Shown here in pieces: positions 1 through 4,850 of a DNA stretch of 8,538 nucleotides (position 1 is the first letter of the stretch; each line of letters opens with the position of its first letter). The notes below the pieces were generated by a model. The model did no database searches. It saw nothing but the letters and a program-made list of their open reading frames with translations, and was not told the origin of the DNA. The position numbers were made by a program, and so were the translations under genes. This DNA is from Desulfobulbaceae bacterium (GTDB lineage Bacteria; Desulfobacterota; Desulfobulbia; Desulfobulbales; SURF-16): assembly GCA_021160685.1 (NCBI GenBank), contig JAGHCC010000114.1, positions 1-8,538 of the forward strand, in the 5' to 3' direction.

Positions 1-177
1 TAATACTAAAAAATCATTATGTCATTTATTTTTTAGAACTTTTTTAAAAGTTATTGAATAAAAAAGAAAACGAATCAATGTTGTTAAGAAACGATCTCGC
101 TTTTACTTCACAATTCCATTATTATTTCCGCCTCAATAACAAAACAATTCAAATTTACGCTAACAAAATATAGAAAA
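1..177. other. AT-rich non-coding stretch
   Basis: No open frame with coding character is seen on either strand. The stretch is strongly AT-rich. The only structure noticed is a short inverted repeat at 37-52 (7-bp arms AACTTTT/AAAAGTT separated by TT), too AT-rich to be called a terminator. It runs directly into the hairpin repeat that begins at 178. Confidence 0.5.
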
Positions 178-199
178 CACAGAGCGCACAGAGTTCACA

Positions 200-291
200 G
201 TAACTTCTCAATAAATGGTGGCAACCTAAAAAAAATCCCCCTTTAATAAAGGGGGATGTTGTCGGTATGCCAATACTTATTGAGAAGTTAC
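200..291. mobile_element. 92-bp MITE with 15-bp perfect TIRs and 8-bp TSD
   Basis: The ends are perfect 15-bp inverted repeats: GTAACTTCTCAATAA at 200-214 and its reverse complement at 277-291. Partial complementarity (TGGCA) continues inward. The element is flanked by an exact 8-bp direct repeat, AGTTCACA, at 192-199 and 292-299, the expected footprint of a transposition event. The interior carries a strong palindrome at 235-257 (11-bp arms of the ATCCCCCTTTA type around one base). It encodes nothing, so it would have been moved by a transposase supplied elsewhere. Its target was the older hairpin repeat at 178-353. The transposase family is not identified. Confidence 0.85.
228..257 (-). terminator. 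Intrinsic-terminator-like hairpin inside the MITE, minus strand
   Basis: Read on the minus strand, the palindrome at 235-257 forms a stem of about 9-10 bp with five consecutive G-C pairs (the innermost pairs must open to make a loop). It is followed at once by eight T residues (complement of A228-A235). This is the layout of a Rho-independent terminator. It would stop minus-strand transcription, for example read-through from the REC-GGDEF gene running antisense to the YkgJ-like gene. On the plus strand no T-tract follows, so it should work in one direction only. Confidence 0.45.
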
Positions 292-449
292 AGTTCACAA
301 AGGCAACTTGTTGTAATAAAGAAGAGTTCTCTGTGATCTCCGTGCGCTCTGTGGTGGGAAAAGACTTTTTACAGATTCATCAAAAGTAACCAATCACGGG
401 GTAAAACTCCCAAGTTTTTTGTGAAACTCCTTCAAAGTTACATGCCGTT

Positions 450-1118
450 ATGACACGACAAACTGTATGCAGAAGATGTGGAACCTGTTGCCGCAAAGGT
501 GGACCGGCCCTTCATGATGAAGATCTGGAACTGCTGCGTGACGGGGATCTGGTTTATCAAGATTTGCTAACGATCAGAAAAGATGAACCGGCCTACTCTC
601 CATTGACAGATCAAGTTGAGCCGGTAACAAAAGAACTTGTAAAAATTTCAGGACAGGGCCAATCATGGACATGTCGGTTTTATGACCCGGCCCACTCATC
701 CTGCACCATCCATTCCCACCGACCTCTTGAATGCCGCCTGCTCAAATGTTGGGATACAAATGATATTATGGGGGTGATTGGAAAAAATACAATCACCAGA
801 CTGGATATCATTGGCGAGACAGACCCCATGGCGGCCTGGATTTACGAGCATGAAAAAAAATGTCCGTACCGAAAGGCCAATTCTCTCCTGGAGGCTCTTT
901 CTTCATCGCCACACCCATCCCCTCTTCTCACAGAACTGACCGCCATCATCCGGGAAGATTTGGCAATACGAACGAGAGCTGTGGCCCAGTTCCATCTATC
1001 ACTTCCATTGGAGCTTTTTTATTTCGGCCGGCCGGTCTTTCAGGTAATCAGGGTGGAGGGATTAAATTTTTTTGAAAAACAGGGAGAAATCCATGTTGAT
1101 TATGTGAACCGGGCTTGA
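450..1118 (+). CDS. YkgJ-family cysteine-cluster protein (putative Zn/Fe-binding)
   Basis: This 222-residue cytoplasmic protein has the cysteine signature of the YkgJ/UPF0153 family. An N-terminal CxxCGxCC motif (Cys7, 10, 13, 14) is followed by WTCRFYD (Cys75), SSCTIH (Cys85), and RPLECRLLKC (Cys95, Cys100), with a further Cys138 in KKCPY. Family members are annotated as putative zinc- or iron-chelating proteins; no reaction is established, and none is claimed. The C-terminal third (about 145-222) has no recognised motif. There is no signal peptide or membrane segment. The ATG at 450 is used because it lies just before the cysteine motif; no good Shine-Dalgarno is visible. The nearby ATG at 442 is out of frame. 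The gene stands alone on its strand and converges with the REC-GGDEF gene, leaving only 12 bp between stop codons and no room for a dedicated terminator. Confidence 0.88.
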   Translation: MTRQTVCRRCGTCCRKGGPALHDEDLELLRDGDLVYQDLLTIRKDEPAYSPLTDQVEPVTKELVKISGQGQSWTCRFYDPAHSSCTIHSHRPLECRLLKCWDTNDIMGVIGKNTITRLDIIGETDPMAAWIYEHEKKCPYRKANSLLEALSSSPHPSPLLTELTAIIREDLAIRTRAVAQFHLSLPLELFYFGRPVFQVIRVEGLNFFEKQGEIHVDYVNRA

Positions 1119-1130
1119 AAACTGAAACTC

Positions 1131-2087
1131 TCAAAGAGGTTTCCCCTCAGCCCCTTTGTCCCTCTGTTCAGACCCGTCCCCAACCCCGTTCTTCCCTTTG
1201 CTTTTCACAGCAAAAAGCGATTGATCCGCTAATCCCAGAATCGTGGTAAGATCATCCCCGTCGTCGGGAAAAGTCGCGACACCACAACTGACGGTCAGGC
1301 GGACATCTAAATCTCGATCACCAAGATAATGTGTCGAAGCAATTGCAACCCGGATTTCCTCCGCCTTTTCCATTGCCTGTATTTTATTGAAACCCGGCAG
1401 AACAACGACATACTCATCACCGCCATAACTGACGCCAAAGGCCGGTTCCAGAATCAGGCTCCGGATAGTCGCCGCAATCTCGGCAATGGCCTCACTACCA
1501 TCAAGATGACCATGAGTATCCACCACACGTTTGAAATTATCTATATCCATAAAAACCAGGGACAAAGGTATATGGGTGGCTTTGGAGGCCTCAATCTCAA
1601 GACTCAGGGCCTGGTAAAGATAACGGGTGTTGTAGAGGCCGGTCAAATCATCATGAATGGCAAGATCCTGAAACTTTTCAGCGCTTTTCCTGAGTTCTTC
1701 CTGGGCTCGTCTCAGGGCAAGCTGGGTTCTGACCCTGACCTGCAGCTCCGGAATGGTAAAAGGCTTGGTGATATAATCATTGCCTCCTGCTTCAAATCCG
1801 GCGACAATATCGGACTCATCTGTCCTTGCCGTGATAAAAATAACCGGAATACTTTTCAACCGTGGATCTTCCTTCATTTTCCGGCATAAAGCAAAACCGT
1901 CCATGCCCGGCATGGCCACGTCCAAAAGCATGAGATCGGGTATGGTTTCCTGGACAATCTCAAGGGCCTCGGCGCCACTTTCTCCAGCCAGCACCTCATA
2001 ACCTTCTTTTTCAAGCAGGCTTGCCAGAAGAGAAAGGTTTGCTTCAGTATCGTCAATAATCAGTATTGTATTGCCGGCTTTGTTCAT
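1131..2087 (-). CDS. REC-GGDEF response regulator; candidate Hypr-type (cGAMP) or promiscuous cyclic dinucleotide synthase
   Basis: A 318-residue cytoplasmic protein. The receiver domain (about 7-120) has the acidic pair Asp12/Asp13, phosphoacceptor Asp56 (LLDVAMPGMDG), Thr86 and Lys108 (TKPF). A helical linker (about 122-142) leads to a GGDEF domain (about 143-303). Catalytic features present: Asp181 (MDIDNFK) and GGDEY at 222-226 for metal, and Lys186, Lys295 and Lys299 near the phosphates. The base-reading residues are not canonical: PleD Asn335 corresponds to Val189 and PleD Asp344 to Ser198 (GHLDGSEA). Asp-to-Ser is the change that defines Hypr GGDEF enzymes making 3',3'-cGAMP (Geobacter GSU1658, also REC-GGDEF). 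The RxxD inhibitory site is absent (LEPA at 213-216). The tail after about 303 is polar and low-complexity. The ATG at 2087 is preferred to an in-frame TTG at 2111 because GAAGAG precedes it. Likely partner: the hybrid kinase encoded upstream on the same strand. Domain call firm; substrate inferred. Confidence 0.93.
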   Translation of the reverse strand: MNKAGNTILIIDDTEANLSLLASLLEKEGYEVLAGESGAEALEIVQETIPDLMLLDVAMPGMDGFALCRKMKEDPRLKSIPVIFITARTDESDIVAGFEAGGNDYITKPFTIPELQVRVRTQLALRRAQEELRKSAEKFQDLAIHDDLTGLYNTRYLYQALSLEIEASKATHIPLSLVFMDIDNFKRVVDTHGHLDGSEAIAEIAATIRSLILEPAFGVSYGGDEYVVVLPGFNKIQAMEKAEEIRVAIASTHYLGDRDLDVRLTVSCGVATFPDDGDDLTTILGLADQSLFAVKSKGKNGVGDGSEQRDKGAEGKPL

Positions 2088-2093
2088 TTGTAA

Positions 2094-2099
2094 CTCTTC
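2094..2099 (-). promoter_or_regulatory. Ribosome binding site deciding the REC-GGDEF start
   Basis: GAAGAG on the minus strand lies 6 nt before the ATG at 2087-2085. The alternative TTG at 2111 has only a T-rich tract and no Shine-Dalgarno upstream, and would add eight residues before the receiver domain. The ATG start is therefore favoured. Confidence 0.5.
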
Positions 2100-2133
2100 A
2101 AATATATGCAAAAAACTTTAAAAAACTCGAAAT

Positions 2134-2318
2134 GTAACTGTTCAGCAGTGCACCCCAAGGGCACTTCCTGCGGGGCGCCCCAGATGTACACCCTAAAGGG
2201 CATAAACTCCAGCAGGCTGGAGATGACACCGCTTCGCTGTTATAGTAGTCCTATGTGAGTCAGCCTGATCGCGTTCAGAGGTAAGCGCAGACTCCGTGGG
2301 GTGCTGCTGAACAGTTAC
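2134..2318. mobile_element. 185-bp MITE-like element with GTAACTGTTCAGCAG inverted ends
   Basis: The sequence GTAACTGTTCAGCAG at 2134-2148 recurs as an exact inverted copy ending at 2318. The match extends through CACCCCA on both arms once a 2-nt insertion (TG) in the left arm is allowed. The interior is more GC-rich than the flanking DNA and contains a perfect small hairpin at 2207-2222 (CTCCAGC/GCTGGAG, 2-nt spacer). It encodes no plausible protein. No convincing target duplication flanks it: the 8 bp on either side (2126-2133 and 2319-2326) do not match, so it may be old or edge-degraded. It starts two bases after the hybrid kinase stop codon and ends 46 bp before the REC-GGDEF start, so it forms most of the spacer between the two co-oriented genes. 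Its ends match those of the 200-291 element at 10 of 15 positions. Confidence 0.7.
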
Positions 2319-2320
2319 GT

Positions 2321-4465
2321 TCATTTTTTATTTCCATACATGAAATCAAGGGAACTGACCGCCTGCTTCAAAGCGGACAATTTTGCCTGCTTGGCTTTCT
2401 CAAGAACTTCTCCACAGACCATGGCTATTCCTTCAAAATCATGTTCGCGGGCAACCTCAATTAACTCTGCGGCCTGCTTTTTCACCCGGGTCAAATTTCT
2501 TTGTCGAACAGCTCCGAGAAGTTTTTCAATGAGCTCCAGGATGTGCGGAAACTTTTCAAGTTCCGTCAGTGAAGGCAGAACGGGTTCTTCCGGGACAGCT
2601 TCATGATCTCCGGTCTCGGCAATATCATGGGCCGGCAAAAATCTGCGGATACAGGCCTCCATCTGCCGCTTTTTCAACGGTTTTGACAGAAAGGCATCCA
2701 TACCAGACTCCAGGCAGCGTTCCCTTTCCCCCTTCATGACATTTGCCGTCAACGCAACGATGGGAACAGTCAACCCGGCCTCTCTCAATGCAATTGTCGC
2801 TTCCATGCCATCCATTTCGGGCATCTGCAGGTCCATTAAGATGAGATCATACATGGTTGCCTTGGCCATTTTAACAGCCCGAAGACCATCAGCGGCAACG
2901 TCCACCACATGGCCCATTTTTGTTAACATCCCCCTTGTCACAACCTGGTTCACATACTGGTCCTCGGCCAGCAGAATTGACAGGGGCAAAACGTTTTCAT
3001 GAAATCTCGGCTCCGGGACAACCAGATCACCGGTAGTCCGGCGATGACGGACAGTATTAATCATTTCAGCCAGCACCTTGATCCTGAGAGGCTTGGTCAG
3101 AAAACCGTCGCAACATTCCCTCTCAGCCTTGCTGGCAAGACGAATATCCCGGGAAACACCAATTAAACGAATTTTTTGATCACCGGCCCGGCTGCGCATT
3201 TTTTTTGCACAGTCACAGATATCGATTTCAGCCAGTTTGATATCAAATAGAATGATATCAAACAAATTCTGTTCAGACAGCAATGTCAATACCTCGGCCG
3301 GATCCGTAACCGTGGCGGTCACGGCTCCCAGTCCGACCAGCATGTGCTGATGAATGGCAAGGGCCTTGGGGTTGTCATCAACAATCAACACCTTCAAACC
3401 CTGAAGATCACCATACTCCTCCGTTTCCAGGTCCTGTTGTTCCGGGTCAAGATCAAACCAGATTGCAAACTGAAAAGTCGAGCCAACACCCACATGGCTC
3501 TCTACGGCGATCTCGCCGCCCATGAGTTGGACGATCCTCTGAGAAATAGTCAAACCAAGGCCGGTGCCGCCATATTTTCTCGTCGTGGAACCATCTGCCT
3601 GGTTAAATGATTCAAAGATATCAGCCAGCTTATCCCCGGGGATGCCGATTCCCGAGTCACTTACTGAAATCTGTAGCAAAATTCTTTCCGCCTCTTGCTT
3701 TACAACCTCTATGGTAACGACGATTTCTCCCTTGGCGGTAAACTTCATGGCATTGGCCAGGAGATTCAGCATCACCTGTTTCAGCCGGGTGGGGTCACCG
3801 ATCACCTGCGTAGGCATGGGGTCAAAATCACAGAGGATCTCAACGGGTTTACTCTCCTTTTTTGCATTAATTAAATCACAGGCATCAAGAACGATCGTGG
3901 CTGGTTCAAAAGGGGTTTGCTCAAGCTCCATTTTTCCTGATTCTATTTTTGAAAGATCAAGAATTGAGTTAATCAGTACCAGTAAGGTGTCGGCGCTGGC
4001 ACGGATCATATCGATAGCGTTTTTCTGATCCGGAGTCAGGTCTTCATCTCCCATCATTTCAGCAAAACCGATGATGCCGTTCATGGGAGTTCTGATTTCG
4101 TGGGACATGTTAGCCAGAAATTCACTCTTGGCTCTGGCAGCGGCTTCTGCGGTTTCCTTGGCCAGGGTCAAGGCCTCTTCCACCCTTTTTCGTTCATGTA
4201 TTTTCCGAGCCAGCGACCTGTTCCTGAAAATAACAAGGAGAATAATTATCAGGGCAACACTACCGGAACCAAAAAAAATCCATCTGACCTTTGATCTGGC
4301 AATGGATTTATGGTTGGAAACCGGCTCAGAAAGGGAGGACTGGCTGGTTCGTTCCTGGTGAACAGAAACAGCGGCAACATGGGCAACAGCAATGAGAGAC
4401 AAAAACAGAACCAAAAATATTGCGCTCTTTGTGAAATAGGAAAATATCCGTTTGACGAAGTTCAT
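2321..4465 (-). CDS. Membrane hybrid sensor histidine kinase (TM-TM-HisKA-HATPase-REC-REC, degenerate Hpt-like tail)
   Basis: A 714-residue inner-membrane kinase. Two hydrophobic segments (about 14-33 and 62-80) enclose only about 28 residues, so there is no folded periplasmic sensor. A coiled-coil-like linker (about 84-113) leads to HisKA with phosphoacceptor His122 (NMSHEIRTPMNG). The ATPase domain has its N box at 234-243, DSGIGI at 270-275 and GGTGLGL at 299-305. REC1 (about 357-473) has Asp363/Asp364, phosphoacceptor Asp408 in an unusual FDIKLAEID context, Ser438 and Lys458. REC2 (about 496-610) is canonical: Glu501/Asp502, Asp545 (LMDLQMPEMDG), Thr573, Lys595. The helical C-terminus (about 631-710) resembles an Hpt domain but has AAELIE where AHxLKG is expected, so it has no phosphorylatable His. 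Phosphate would leave through another Hpt protein or directly. The REC-GGDEF gene downstream is the obvious candidate partner. The ATG at 4465 has no strong Shine-Dalgarno. Confidence 0.95.
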   Translation of the reverse strand: MNFVKRIFSYFTKSAIFLVLFLSLIAVAHVAAVSVHQERTSQSSLSEPVSNHKSIARSKVRWIFFGSGSVALIIILLVIFRNRSLARKIHERKRVEEALTLAKETAEAAARAKSEFLANMSHEIRTPMNGIIGFAEMMGDEDLTPDQKNAIDMIRASADTLLVLINSILDLSKIESGKMELEQTPFEPATIVLDACDLINAKKESKPVEILCDFDPMPTQVIGDPTRLKQVMLNLLANAMKFTAKGEIVVTIEVVKQEAERILLQISVSDSGIGIPGDKLADIFESFNQADGSTTRKYGGTGLGLTISQRIVQLMGGEIAVESHVGVGSTFQFAIWFDLDPEQQDLETEEYGDLQGLKVLIVDDNPKALAIHQHMLVGLGAVTATVTDPAEVLTLLSEQNLFDIILFDIKLAEIDICDCAKKMRSRAGDQKIRLIGVSRDIRLASKAERECCDGFLTKPLRIKVLAEMINTVRHRRTTGDLVVPEPRFHENVLPLSILLAEDQYVNQVVTRGMLTKMGHVVDVAADGLRAVKMAKATMYDLILMDLQMPEMDGMEATIALREAGLTVPIVALTANVMKGERERCLESGMDAFLSKPLKKRQMEACIRRFLPAHDIAETGDHEAVPEEPVLPSLTELEKFPHILELIEKLLGAVRQRNLTRVKKQAAELIEVAREHDFEGIAMVCGEVLEKAKQAKLSALKQAVSSLDFMYGNKK

Positions 4466-4530
4466 TTTTTAAATGGGGACTTAAACTGTGGAGATTAGGG
4501 AGCTGTATTATCCATTTTTCAAAAATAGGA

Positions 4531-4559
4531 TTGACATTTTCACTCTTTTTTCATGAAAT
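4531..4559 (+). promoter_or_regulatory. Sigma70-like promoter upstream of the second sensor kinase
   Basis: A perfect -35 hexamer TTGACA (4531-4536) is followed, after exactly 17 nt, by TGAAAT (4554-4559), matching the TATAAT consensus at four of six positions. Transcription would start near 4566 and run rightward toward the kinase at 4851. This is inferred from consensus alone. Confidence 0.5.
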
Positions 4560-4570
4560 AAAAGGAAGAG

Positions 4571-4612
4571 ATGTACAAATGTCTATTTTCCAGACAAAAG
4601 AACAGGGATTAG
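4571..4612 (+). CDS. Possible 13-residue leader peptide
   Basis: An ATG at 4571 opens a 13-codon frame (MYKCLFSRQKNRD, then TAG) just after the predicted promoter. A purine-rich AAGGAAGAG lies immediately upstream, but its spacing is short. The peptide has no recognised function and may not be translated. It is listed because the site lies in the long leader of the kinase gene and has a better Shine-Dalgarno match than the kinase itself. Confidence 0.15.
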   Translation: MYKCLFSRQKNRD

Positions 4613-4850
4613 AGAAATTTCTTTGTAACAAAATTATACTATTTCCGCACATTTTTCTCCCCGTAATTCAAATTATACATCTCTGATCTTTTTTACTTAC
4701 CAAACAAACTTAAAACAGACAAAAGGCACCTTAAAACATTTGCATAAACAAAGAACTTAACAAAACATATTCAAAACAACCCACAGGAACAACTCACCGC
4801 CTTTTACAGGTTTCAACTAATTTTCAGCATGTGTCATTATTGTTAAAAAA

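Larger units (their letters stand above)
178..353. repeat. Hairpin repeat (CACAGAGCGCAC family), interrupted by a MITE
   Basis: A 23-nt arm at 178-200 (starting CACAGAGCGCAC) is matched in inverted orientation at 331-353 (ending GTGCGCTCTGTG) with 21 of 23 positions identical; the differences are the 13th and 17th bases. The arms now lie about 130 bp apart because the 200-291 element sits between them. Removing that element and one 8-bp target copy leaves a compact hairpin unit of about 76 bp. Such CACAGAG/CTCTGTG palindromes resemble dispersed intergenic repeats; whether this one is multicopy here cannot be seen from one window. No protein is encoded. Confidence 0.7.
4466..4850. other. AT-rich divergent intergenic region and long leader
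   Basis: This 385-bp spacer separates the divergently transcribed kinases, so it must hold promoters for both. A good sigma70-like promoter reads rightward at 4531-4559, giving the downstream kinase a leader of roughly 285 nt. The last part of that leader (about 4700-4795) is A/C-rich with very few G residues, so it should be largely unstructured. No known riboswitch fold, including GEMM-type, was recognised. Two TATAAT hexamers occur on the minus strand (4633-4638 and 4672-4677), but neither has a matching -35. Confidence 0.5.

Noticed and set aside
2088..2111. Longer REC-GGDEF protein starting at a TTG at 2111
   Set aside because: No Shine-Dalgarno precedes the TTG, while GAAGAG lies 6 nt before the ATG at 2087, which sits directly before the receiver domain.
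2126..2326. Target-site duplication around the 2134-2318 element
   Set aside because: The 8 bp on each side do not match, and no other flank length gave a convincing direct repeat.
4633..4677. TATAAT hexamers on the minus strand as promoters of the hybrid kinase
   Set aside because: Neither 4633-4638 nor 4672-4677 has an acceptable -35 at 16-18 nt in this AT-rich DNA.
4466..4850. GEMM-type (c-di-GMP or cGAMP) riboswitch in the kinase leader
   Set aside because: Looked for because of the candidate Hypr enzyme, but no GEMM-like conserved segments or suitable stems were seen here or in the other intergenic regions.
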